From assembly GCF_029962485.1 (NCBI RefSeq), contig NZ_CP073637.1, forward strand, positions 868,001-932,000: DNA of 64,000 nt. Reading direction: 5' to 3'. The DNA is from Burkholderia cepacia. GTDB taxonomy: Bacteria; Pseudomonadota; Gammaproteobacteria; Burkholderiales; Burkholderiaceae. Each line of letters begins with the position of its first letter. The stretch's first letter is position 1. This document shows, one piece after another, positions 6,187-13,538 of the stretch. Below the pieces are notes generated by a model. That model searched no databases, had not been told where the DNA came from, and saw only the letters and a program-made list of their open reading frames with translations. The position numbers were made by a program, and so were the translations under genes.

Positions 6187-8814
6187 ATGGGACACAATCT
6201 TAAATTGACGGGTGTGGCGCTGTCGGTCGCGACGGTGTTCGGGGTACTGGCTTCGGGTTCCGCGGTCGCGGGCGTCCTCGATTCGCTGCCGATCCCGCAA
6301 GTGATCGTCAACCCGCCGACGAACAGCGTGTCGGTCGGGCTGGTCGCCACGGGCACGTCGCCGCTGGGTTCGGTCACCGTGGCGGCGGGCGGGTCGGGTG
6401 CGATCCAGACCTCGCTCGGCGATCCGGGACAAGTGCTGTCGGGTGCCGTGGGGGCGGTAACGGGCGCACTTGGTGGTGGCGGCGGCACGGTGCAGCCGCT
6501 CGCGCCGGTCCAGGGTGCATTGAACCAGGTGACGGGTGCGCTGAGTGGCGGCAACCCGGCAGGCGCGCTGACCGGTGCGCTGAATACGGCGACGGGGACG
6601 CTGAGCAATGCGGTTGGCACCGTAACGGGCGCATTGGGTAATGTCGGCGGTGGGTCGAACCCGCTGGCGCCGGTGCAGGGCGTGGTGAATCAGGTGACGG
6701 GGGCGCTTAGCGGCGGCAATCCGGCTGGTGCGCTGACCGGCGCGCTCGGCACGGTGACGGGTGCATTGGGCGGCATCGGCGGTGGGTCGAACCCGCTGGC
6801 GCCGGTGCAGGGCGTGGTGAATCAGGTGACGGGGGCGCTTGGCGGCGGCAATCCGGCTGGTGCGCTGACGGGCGCGCTGAACACTGCGACCGGTGCGCTG
6901 AGTAACGCGCTCGGCACTGCAACGGGCGCACTGGGCGGTATCGGTGGCGGCTCGAACCCGCTGGCTCCGGTGCAGGGCGTCGTGAACGGGCTCACGGGCT
7001 CGATCGGCGGCGGCGATCCGGCGGGCGCACTGACGGGTGTCGTCAACACGGTGACGGGTGCTCTGGGCAATCTCGGCAGCGGCTCGAACCCGTTGGCACC
7101 GGTACAAGGTGTCGTGAACGGTGTCGCGGGCGCCCTCGGTAGCGGCAATCCGGCTGGTGCTTTGACCGGCGCACTCGGCACGGTCACGGGTGCCCTGGGT
7201 GGCATCGGTGGCGGCTCGAATCCGCTGGCTCCGGTGCAAGGCGTCGTGAATCAAGTAACGGGCGCGCTGGGCGGCGGCAACCCGGCAGGTGCATTGACTG
7301 GCGCACTCGGCACGGTGACGGGTGCCCTGGGCGGCATCGGTGGCGGCTCGAATCCGCTGGCTCCGGTGCAAGGTGTAGTGAATCAAGTGACGGGCGCGCT
7401 CGGCGGCGGCAACCCGGCCGGCGCACTGACCGGCGCACTCGGCACGGTCACGGGTGCACTGGGCGGTATCGGTGGCGGCTCGAATCCGCTGGCTCCGGTG
7501 CAAGGTGTAGTGAATCAAGTGACGGGCGCGCTCGGCGGCGGCAACCCGGCCGGCGCACTGACCGGCGCACTCGGCACGGTCACGGGCGCCCTCGGCGGTA
7601 TCGGCGGCGGTTCGAACCCGATCACCCCGATCCAGAACATCGTCAACCAGGTGACGGGTACGCTCGGCAGCGGTAACCCGGCCGGCGCGCTGAGCAACAC
7701 GGTCAACACGATCACCGGCTCGCTCGGCAACCTCGGCGGCGCAGGGAGCCCGCTGGCGCCGGTGCAAGGCGTCGTTACGCAACTCGCAGGCACGCTCGGC
7801 AACGACAATCCGGCCGGCGCGCTGACGAACGCGCTGAACTCGGTGACGGGTGCGCTCAGCGGCGCAAATCCCCTGGCGCCGGTCCAAGGCGTCGTGAACC
7901 AGGTCGTCGGCACGCTGTCGGGTGCAGGCGGCGGCAGCCCGATCGCGCCGATCACGAACCTCGTCAACGGCCTGCAGAACGCGCTGCCGGGCGGCAATCC
8001 GGCCGGTGCGCTGACCGGCGCACTCGGTTCGGTAACGGGCGCTCTCGGCAATCTCGGCGGCTCGAACCCGCTGGCGCCGGTGCAAGGTGTCGTCAACCAG
8101 GTCGTCGGCACGCTCGGCGGCAGCAACCCGGCCGGTGCGCTGAGCAACGCGGTCAGCTCGGTGACGGGTGCCCTCGGCAACCTCGGCGGCACGAACCCGC
8201 TGGCGCCGGTGCAGGGTGTCGTCAACCAGGTCGTCGGCACGCTCGGCAGCGGCAATCCGGCCGGTGCACTGACGGGCGCGCTGAACTCGGTGACGGGCGC
8301 CCTCGGCAACCTCGGCGGCTCGAACCCGCTGGCGCCGGTGCAAGGCGTCGTGAACCAGGTCGTCGGCGCGCTGTCGGGTGCTGCGGGCAACAGCCCGATC
8401 GCGCCGATCACGAACCTCGTGAACGGCCTGACGGGCGGCGGCAACCCGGCCGGCGCACTGACCGGTGCACTCGGTTCGGTGACGGGCGCACTCGCGAACG
8501 GTCCGGCAGCCCTCGGCCAGGCGGCCGGTGCGCTGTCGGGCGCGGCCGGTTCGACGGCAGCGGCAGGCGGCAGCCTGCTCGGCTCGGGCGCGAACGCGGC
8601 CGGCGGCACGGCCGGTGCAGTCGGCTCGTTGCTGACGACGGGTGCCAACTCGACGACGACGGTCGTCAATGCGGTCGGCACGTCGGTGGGTACGGCGCTT
8701 GGCTCCGCGCCGGGCCTGTCGGTGACGCCGCATTCCGGCAACAGCTCGCCGAACAACCCGCTCGCACCGGTGACGTCGCTGCTCCAGTCGCTGACCGGCG
8801 CACTGCCGAAGTAA
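6187..8814 (+). CDS. Secreted glycine/alanine-rich protein of ~14 tandem 44-residue repeats, function unknown
   Basis: An 875-residue protein. ATG 6187 was chosen because GGGGA lies 8 nt upstream and a signal peptide follows (MGHNLKLTGVALSVATVFG...AVAG). After a short unique head there are about 14 repeats of roughly 44 residues, consensus NPLAPVQGVVNQVTGALGGG, then NPAGALTGALGTVTGALGGI, then GGGS; a few copies are longer (NTATGALSNALG insert) or carry a second SPIAPITNLVNGL module. The C-terminus ends NPLAPVTSLLQSLTGALPK. In the mature part I see only four Asp, one Lys, one His, and no Arg, Glu, Cys or aromatic residue. It is not a collagen G-X-Y repeat, although similar Burkholderia proteins get that label. 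No LPXTG, lipobox or autotransporter barrel is visible. A surface, matrix or envelope structural role is only a guess. Confidence 0.85.
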   Translation: MGHNLKLTGVALSVATVFGVLASGSAVAGVLDSLPIPQVIVNPPTNSVSVGLVATGTSPLGSVTVAAGGSGAIQTSLGDPGQVLSGAVGAVTGALGGGGGTVQPLAPVQGALNQVTGALSGGNPAGALTGALNTATGTLSNAVGTVTGALGNVGGGSNPLAPVQGVVNQVTGALSGGNPAGALTGALGTVTGALGGIGGGSNPLAPVQGVVNQVTGALGGGNPAGALTGALNTATGALSNALGTATGALGGIGGGSNPLAPVQGVVNGLTGSIGGGDPAGALTGVVNTVTGALGNLGSGSNPLAPVQGVVNGVAGALGSGNPAGALTGALGTVTGALGGIGGGSNPLAPVQGVVNQVTGALGGGNPAGALTGALGTVTGALGGIGGGSNPLAPVQGVVNQVTGALGGGNPAGALTGALGTVTGALGGIGGGSNPLAPVQGVVNQVTGALGGGNPAGALTGALGTVTGALGGIGGGSNPITPIQNIVNQVTGTLGSGNPAGALSNTVNTITGSLGNLGGAGSPLAPVQGVVTQLAGTLGNDNPAGALTNALNSVTGALSGANPLAPVQGVVNQVVGTLSGAGGGSPIAPITNLVNGLQNALPGGNPAGALTGALGSVTGALGNLGGSNPLAPVQGVVNQVVGTLGGSNPAGALSNAVSSVTGALGNLGGTNPLAPVQGVVNQVVGTLGSGNPAGALTGALNSVTGALGNLGGSNPLAPVQGVVNQVVGALSGAAGNSPIAPITNLVNGLTGGGNPAGALTGALGSVTGALANGPAALGQAAGALSGAAGSTAAAGGSLLGSGANAAGGTAGAVGSLLTTGANSTTTVVNAVGTSVGTALGSAPGLSVTPHSGNSSPNNPLAPVTSLLQSLTGALPK
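7219..7614 (+). repeat. Three near-identical 132-bp tandem repeats inside the repeat protein gene
   Basis: Units begin at 7219, 7351 and 7483, exactly 132 bp apart, and encode three identical 44-residue repeats; the next, diverged unit begins at 7615. DNA identity between the second and third copies is nearly complete, while outer copies differ at many third positions. This looks like recent duplication inside an older repeat array and predicts copy-number differences between strains. Confidence 0.9.
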
Positions 8815-8883
8815 CGGGCCGGACCCGCACGGCGGCGCCGCTCCGGCCGCCGTGCGCAACGGTCGCGCAATACGGGTCGCACC

Positions 8884-8920
8884 ACGCGGCATGACAGCGA
8901 TGTCATGCCGCGTTGTCTTT
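8884..8920 (+). terminator. Rho-independent terminator after the repeat protein
   Basis: Perfect 12-bp stem (ACGCGGCATGAC, loop AGCGAT, then GTCATGCCGCGT, 8884-8913) followed by TGTCTTT. It lies 70 bp after the stop codon. The rest of the 8815-9114 gap holds no gene. Confidence 0.85.
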
Positions 8921-9114
8921 TCGGGTATCCCGCTGTCTTTCGTCGCATGAACGATCGCCGCCGGTCGTTGCGGCGCAGCATGGAATAACCGGTTCCAGCC
9001 GTCCGTTTACATACCGAGTTCCGGCACGGCCGGCCGGCGGGATAATGGTCGCAACGAAACCGATCGTCCCGTCCGGCGGCGCCGTGCCGCAAGGCCCTGC
9101 CAAGGAGAACGGGA

Positions 9115-9474
9115 ATGAAACGGATGCTCTTTGCTGCCGCGCTGACCGCGGCGATCGTGCGGCCGGCGGCCGCGGAACCGCCTCAGGTCGGCGATGGGAA
9201 ACTGGTCGACGAGGCGCACATGACGCTGTACGTGTTCGATCGCGATGCGCCCGGCAAGAGCGCGTGCGACAGTGCGTGCGCGGCCAACTGGCCGCCCGCG
9301 ATCGCGGATGCGTACGACAAGGCATCGGGTGCACTGAGCCTCGTCGCGCGCGACGACGGCAAGAAGCAATGGGCATACCGCGGCCGCCCGCTGTACCGCT
9401 GGAAGATGGACCGCAAGGCCGGCGACGCGGGCGGCGACGGGATCGGCGGCATGTGGCACGTCGCGCGCCCGTGA
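9115..9474 (+). CDS. Small exported COG4315-type protein
   Basis: A 119-residue protein with AAGGAGAA 6 nt before the ATG. A signal peptide (MKRMLFAAALTAAIVRPAAA) precedes the family motifs LYVFDRDAPGKSACDSACAANWPP and WAYRGRPLYRWKMD, the two secreted repeats typical of COG4315 (lipoprotein_15 family). The function of the family is unknown; members often sit beside ECF sigma factors. Here it is the first gene of such a cassette, 33 bp before the sigma factor. No lipobox cysteine is present, so it is probably soluble in the periplasm. The two Cys in SACDSACA could form a disulfide. Confidence 0.85.
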   Translation: MKRMLFAAALTAAIVRPAAAEPPQVGDGKLVDEAHMTLYVFDRDAPGKSACDSACAANWPPAIADAYDKASGALSLVARDDGKKQWAYRGRPLYRWKMDRKAGDAGGDGIGGMWHVARP

Positions 9475-9507
9475 CCGTGCGGCGACGCTGACGCGCAAGG
9501 CTTCCTG

Positions 9508-10023
9508 ATGAGCTACGAATCGGATCTGCTGGTGTGGCTGCCGCATCTCGCGCGCTATGCGCGTGCGCTGACGGGCGACCGCGCGTGGGCGGACGATCTC
9601 GTACAGGACACGCTCGAGCGTGCGCTGAACCGGCCGCCGCGCGATGGCGGCAACCTGCGCGCGTGGCTGCTGACGCTGTTGCGGCACCGTTTCATCGACC
9701 AGTTGCGCGCGCGGCATGAAATCGCGGTCGACGACGCGACCGCACCGTGGCAGACGATGGCCGCGCCGGCCGGCGAGATCGGCGGGCTGGTGCTGCGCGA
9801 CGTGCAGCGCGCGCTGTACCGGCTGCCGGTCGAACAGCGCGAGGTGCTGCTGCTGGTCGCGCTTGAAGAGTTGAGCTATCGCGATGCCGCGCAGGTGCTC
9901 GGCGTACCGGTGGGTACTGTGATGTCGCGACTCGCGCGGGCGCGCGCGCAGATGCGCGCACTGCTGTCGGACGAGCCGTCGCCGCACGGCACGGCCACGT
10001 TACGGGTGATCGGGAAACCATGA
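9508..10023 (+). CDS. ECF (sigma-70 family, group 4) RNA polymerase sigma factor
   Basis: A 171-residue protein. Sigma region 2 is seen at the N-terminus (YARALTGDRAWADDLVQDTLERAL, then RAWLLTLLRHRFIDQLR) and region 4 near the C-terminus (LPVEQREVLLLVALEELSYRDAAQVLGVPVGTVMSRLARAR). It directs RNA polymerase to a small regulon, probably including its own operon. The stop overlaps the ATG of the next gene (ATGA at 10020), a membrane anti-sigma factor, so the pair is translationally coupled. The inducing signal is unknown. Confidence 0.93.
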   Translation: MSYESDLLVWLPHLARYARALTGDRAWADDLVQDTLERALNRPPRDGGNLRAWLLTLLRHRFIDQLRARHEIAVDDATAPWQTMAAPAGEIGGLVLRDVQRALYRLPVEQREVLLLVALEELSYRDAAQVLGVPVGTVMSRLARARAQMRALLSDEPSPHGTATLRVIGKP

Positions 10024-10802
10024 TGGACGATCCGCACAAGCTTTCGAACGAGCGGGACGACGATGCGTCGGCGCAACTGCTGTCCGCGTTGCTGGACGGC
10101 GAGCTGTCCGGGCATGAGCAGCGCGAGATGCTCGAGCGTCTGCAGTCCGATCCGGAGGAAGCCGAACGATTCGCGCATTACCGCGCGCAGCGCGACGCAC
10201 TGAAAGCGTTGTTCCCGCTGCCGGGCGCGGCGCCCGCGCTGTTCGTGCAGCGTCGCGCGCCACGCCGTCGAGCATTCTCGTACGCATTCGCGGGGCTGGC
10301 GGCCGGGCTGCTGATCGGCGTGGCGCTGCATGCGGGCTGGCTGGCATTCGGCCGCGACCCGGCGTTCGCCGCGCGTGCCGATGTCGCGTATGCCGTGTAC
10401 GCAGCCGATCGCGACCATCCGGTCGAGGTCGGCGCGGGCGATCCCGTGCATCTCGCCGCGTGGTTGTCGGCGCGCATCGGGCGCCCCGTGCGCGCCCCGT
10501 CGCTCGACGAATACGGTTACGTGCTGCTGGGTGGCCGGTTGCTCCCCGGCGACGGCGGGCCGGCCGCGCAGTTCATGTACCAGCGCGCGGACGGCGCCCG
10601 TGTGACGCTGTACATGACCGCCTACGATGCGCGGCATCTCGCCCCGCAGTCGATGTCGGCCGACGGCCGCTACACGTATTTCTGGTCGGATCGCGGCATG
10701 GGCTATGCGTTGTCCGGCCGCGGCGACGAACGGCGCCTGCGCGAGCTCGCGATCGAGGCGTGCGGCGCGCTCGGCGGCTCGACCGACGCGTGGAAGGGCT
10801 GA
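10020..10802 (+). CDS. Membrane-bound anti-sigma factor
   Basis: A 260-residue protein whose ATG overlaps the sigma factor stop. The N-terminus (DDASAQLLSALLDGELSGHEQREMLERLQSD) resembles the cytoplasmic sigma-binding helices of anti-sigma factors. One membrane segment follows at about residues 87-108 (AFAGLAAGLLIGVALHAGWLAF). The C-terminal half, beginning PAFAARADVAYAVYAAD, should be periplasmic and contains the motif EYGYVLLGGRLLPG, common in this anti-sigma family. It would hold the sigma factor at the inner membrane until a periplasmic signal is sensed. No HxxxCxxC zinc motif is seen. Confidence 0.85.
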   Translation: MMDDPHKLSNERDDDASAQLLSALLDGELSGHEQREMLERLQSDPEEAERFAHYRAQRDALKALFPLPGAAPALFVQRRAPRRRAFSYAFAGLAAGLLIGVALHAGWLAFGRDPAFAARADVAYAVYAADRDHPVEVGAGDPVHLAAWLSARIGRPVRAPSLDEYGYVLLGGRLLPGDGGPAAQFMYQRADGARVTLYMTAYDARHLAPQSMSADGRYTYFWSDRGMGYALSGRGDERRLRELAIEACGALGGSTDAWKG

Positions 10803-10828
10803 CGCGCGACGCCGGCAGGGAGCAGGCG

Positions 10829-11251
10829 ATGAAGACGATGACGACGAAGGTGCTCGTGCTGGCGGTGCTTGCTGCAGGCGCGACTCTCGCGCGGGCGGAC
10901 GGCGAGGCGCCGGTGCGCGTGCCGGTCGACGCCGACGGCGTGCAGCGGGTCACCATCGTCGGCGGCAGTTATTTCTTCCGACCGAACCATGTGATCGTCC
11001 GTGCGCACGTACCGGTTGAGCTGACCGTGTCGGCCGAGCCCGGCGTCGTGCCGCACAGCTTCGAGATCGATGCGCCGCCGCAGGCCGGCATCGCGGTGCA
11101 TACCGAGCTCGGCACGACGCCGAAGACGTTCCGTTTCACGCCGGCGCAGCCGGGCCGGTTCGCCTACTATTGCACGCATCGGCTGCTGTTTTTCAGGAGC
11201 CATCGCGAGCGCGGGATGGAAGGCGTGCTCGATGTCGAGGCGGCGCCGTGA
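10829..11251 (+). CDS. Periplasmic cupredoxin-domain protein
   Basis: A 140-residue protein. ATG 10829 has CAGGGAGCAGG upstream, and a signal peptide ends near LARA. The mature part is a single cupredoxin fold with likely type 1 copper ligands: His in VVPHSFEID, Cys and His in FAYYCTHRLLFF, and a downstream His and Met in SHRERGMEG. It probably binds copper and moves electrons or guards against copper stress in the periplasm. It is the fourth gene of the sigma-factor cassette, so copper or redox stress may be the signal. The next frame starts at the GTG that overlaps its stop. Confidence 0.85.
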   Translation: MKTMTTKVLVLAVLAAGATLARADGEAPVRVPVDADGVQRVTIVGGSYFFRPNHVIVRAHVPVELTVSAEPGVVPHSFEIDAPPQAGIAVHTELGTTPKTFRFTPAQPGRFAYYCTHRLLFFRSHRERGMEGVLDVEAAP

Positions 11252-11880
11252 TCGCCGCGTTGCTGGCCGCGAGCCTGATAGGAGCGAGCATGACAGCCGA
11301 CCCCGTGACCGTCGCCCAGGCGCATTTCGATCACGTCCACTCGTACCGCGCAACGATCCGCTCGTCGGCGCGCAGCGGCGAACACACCGAATTCCGCTAC
11401 GCCTACCTGAAACCGGGCTTCGTCCGGATGGATTTCGTGTCGCCGCATCACGGCGCGGTGCTCGCGTACGACCCCGGCGACGGCAAGGTGCGGCTGCGCC
11501 CGTTCGGCGCGCATGCACCGCCCGCGCTGACGCTGTCGCCGTCCAATCCGCTCGTGCGCGACCGCAGCGGCCACCGGGTCGACCGGTCGGACGTCGGCGA
11601 ACTGCTGCGCAATGTTCATGCGCTGCAGCAGGGCGGCGCGACGGTGACCGAGGGCGAGGAGGCCGTCGGCGGCCGGACCGCGCTGCGCGTATCGGTCACC
11701 GGCGCGCCGGCGCACATGGTCGACGGCGTGCATCGTTACCGGCTGTGGCTGGACGCCGAGGACGGCTTTCCGTTGAAGGTCGTCAGCTTCGCCGACGATG
11801 ACGACGTGCCGCTCGAAACCGTGACGCTCGACGACGTGGAAATCGACGTCGCGTTTCCCGAGCGTTTCTTCACACCCTGA
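11248..11880 (+). CDS. Exported LolA-like protein of unknown function
   Basis: About 210 residues. The GTG at 11248 overlaps the previous stop (GTGA) and gives a hydrophobic leader (MIAALLAASLIGASMTA); ATG 11290 with AGGAG upstream is the alternative start, but it loses the leader. The body (ATIRSSARSGEHTEFRYAYLKPGFVRMDF, then HHGAVLAYDPGDGKVRL, then HRYRLWLDAEDGFPLKVV) resembles outer-membrane lipoprotein carrier/sorting (LolA/LolB-like) folds that bind lipids. The specific role is unknown. It belongs to the ECF-sigma cassette and is followed 44 bp later by an SRPBCC protein. Confidence 0.75.
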   Translation: MIAALLAASLIGASMTADPVTVAQAHFDHVHSYRATIRSSARSGEHTEFRYAYLKPGFVRMDFVSPHHGAVLAYDPGDGKVRLRPFGAHAPPALTLSPSNPLVRDRSGHRVDRSDVGELLRNVHALQQGGATVTEGEEAVGGRTALRVSVTGAPAHMVDGVHRYRLWLDAEDGFPLKVVSFADDDDVPLETVTLDDVEIDVAFPERFFTP

Positions 11881-11924
11881 CCGATGCACCGATCAGTTTT
11901 CCCGACGGACATGCCGGAGGCTGC

Positions 11925-12440
11925 ATGGCGGAATACCGGTTCTCGACGACCTGGCGCGTGGACGCCCCGCTCGCGGCGGTCTGGGAGGCGATCTACCAGG
12001 TCGACCGCTGGCCCGACTGGTGGAAGGGCTCGGAGCGTACCGTCGAGATCGAGCATGGCGACGCGCGTGGCGTCGGTGCGCTGCACCGGTATACGTGGAA
12101 GGGTGCATTGCCGTACCGGCTGACCTTCGACATGCGCGTGCGGCGCGTCGAGTGGCCGCATGCGCTCGAAGGCCGCGCAAGCGGCGCGATCGAAGGTGAC
12201 GGACGCTGGTCGTTCGCCGGCGACGGCGCGCGTACCGTCGTGCGCTACGACTGGCACATCCGCACGCAGGTGCGCTGGATGAACTGGCTCGAGCCGCTCG
12301 CGCGCCCGTTGTTCCGCTGGAATCACGACGTCGTGATGCGCGAAGGCGCGAAGGGGCTCGCGCGGTTGCTGGATGCGACCGTCGAGACGGATGGCCGGAC
12401 CTTCCGGCCGCTGTCGGACGCGGACTGCGCCGATGCGTAG
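11925..12440 (+). CDS. SRPBCC (START/Bet v1-like) domain protein
   Basis: A 171-residue protein; CCGGAGG lies 5 nt before the ATG. The sequence FSTTWRVDAPLAAVWEAIYQVDRWPDWWKG is a classic SRPBCC opening, followed by a hydrophobic-cavity fold (TVVRYDWHIRTQVRWMNWLEPLARPLFRWNHDVVMREGA). These proteins bind hydrophobic ligands such as lipids or polyketides. No signal peptide, so cytoplasmic. It is the last gene of the cassette and faces the convergent iron operon. Its ligand is unknown. Confidence 0.83.
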   Translation: MAEYRFSTTWRVDAPLAAVWEAIYQVDRWPDWWKGSERTVEIEHGDARGVGALHRYTWKGALPYRLTFDMRVRRVEWPHALEGRASGAIEGDGRWSFAGDGARTVVRYDWHIRTQVRWMNWLEPLARPLFRWNHDVVMREGAKGLARLLDATVETDGRTFRPLSDADCADA

Positions 12441-12461
12441 CGACGCGTGGAGACGCGCCGC

Positions 12462-13511
12462 TCAGCGCGCGTACGCCATCACCGCACCGTCCACCACCAG
12501 CGCGACGCGTTCGCCGAGAGCCGGGCACCGGTGTCCCGGCACGCGGATACGCACGAGCACGTCGCGATCGGCGTCGAGGCGCGCGAGCACGTCGGCATCC
12601 TGGCCCGCGAATTGCGCGGCTTCGACGCGCGCCGTATGACCGCGCGCCGCATCGACCTGCGTGACCGGCACGATGCCGATCTGCTCGGGACGCAGCATCG
12701 CGTCGGCCGGCCCGTCAGGCAGCGGCGCGACGAGCGGCAGCTCGCCGAGCGCACAGGCGATGCGCGCATCGCGCACGTGACCCGCAAGCAGTACGGCCTG
12801 CCCGACGAACGACGCGACGTCGCGCGTGACGGGCTGCCGGTACAGCGTCTGCGGCGCGGCCGTCTGCACGAGCCTGCCTTGCCACATCACCGCCACTTCG
12901 TCGCCGAGCGTCATCGCCTCGGGCTGGTCGTGCGTGACGAGCACCGATGTCGCGCCGGCCGCGGCGAGCGCGTCGGCGACCGCGCTGCGCGTTTCGTGGC
13001 GCAGCGACGTGTCGAGCGCGGAGAACGGTTCGTCGAGGATCACGAGCGACGGTTCGGGCGCGAGCGCACGCGCGAGTGCCACGCGCTGCTGCTGGCCGCC
13101 GGACAACTGCTGCGGCGCACGGCTCGCGTACGACGCGGGCAGCCCGACCATCTCGAGCAGTTCGTCGACACGGTGATGGCGCCGCCGCGCTGCTCGCGGC
13201 AGCCCGAACGCGATGTTGTCGGCCACCGACAGGTGCGGAAACAGCGCGCCTTCCTGCGGCACGTAGCCGATCCGGCGCCGTTCGGGCGGCAGATGCACGT
13301 CGGGTGCGGCCACGCGGCGCCCGTCGATCTCGACGGTGCCGCGCTCGGCGCGCTCGAAGCCGCACAGCACGCGCAGCAGCGTCGTCTTGCCGCTGCCGGA
13401 CGGGCCGAGCAGCGCGAGGCGCGAGCCGCGCCGCACCGTGAGGTCGATGTCGTGCAGGACGGTATGCGATCCGAACGATTTGGACAGGCCGTGGATGCGT
13501 AGTTCGCTCAT
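12462..13511 (-). CDS. fbpC: Ferric iron ABC transporter, ATP-binding protein (FbpC-like)
   Basis: A 349-residue ATPase. Walker A is GPSGSGKTT, the Q-loop lies in GYVPQEGALFPHLSV, the signature is LSGGQQQRVALARAL, and Walker B is LVILDEPFSALD followed by the H-loop VLVTHDQPEAM. The C-terminal ~110 residues form the TOBE-like regulatory domain common in FbpC/PotA types. It powers import through the two-domain permease coded just upstream (27-bp gap). It is the last gene of the minus-strand iron operon. Confidence 0.92.
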   Translation of the reverse strand: MSELRIHGLSKSFGSHTVLHDIDLTVRRGSRLALLGPSGSGKTTLLRVLCGFERAERGTVEIDGRRVAAPDVHLPPERRRIGYVPQEGALFPHLSVADNIAFGLPRAARRRHHRVDELLEMVGLPASYASRAPQQLSGGQQQRVALARALAPEPSLVILDEPFSALDTSLRHETRSAVADALAAAGATSVLVTHDQPEAMTLGDEVAVMWQGRLVQTAAPQTLYRQPVTRDVASFVGQAVLLAGHVRDARIACALGELPLVAPLPDGPADAMLRPEQIGIVPVTQVDAARGHTARVEAAQFAGQDADVLARLDADRDVLVRIRVPGHRCPALGERVALVVDGAVMAYAR

Positions 13512-13538
13512 GGGCGGTTCCGGGAAAAAGGGCGGCGC

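Noticed and set aside
6500..8500. Collagen-like triple-helix annotation for the repeat protein
   Set aside because: No run of Gly at every third residue is present; the repeat is 44 residues and Val/Ala/Asn-rich.
6500..8500. CRISPR-like or intergenic repeat array
   Set aside because: The repeats are contiguous, 132 bp, coding and without unique spacers.
6073..9092. Very long open frames on the minus strand opposite the repeat protein (6073-8892 and 7515-9092)
   Set aside because: They mirror the repeat array in other frames, have no ribosome-binding site or signal and consist of Arg-, Ala- or Pro-rich low complexity; GC-rich repeats keep all frames open. The plus-strand protein has a signal peptide, a start signal and a terminator.
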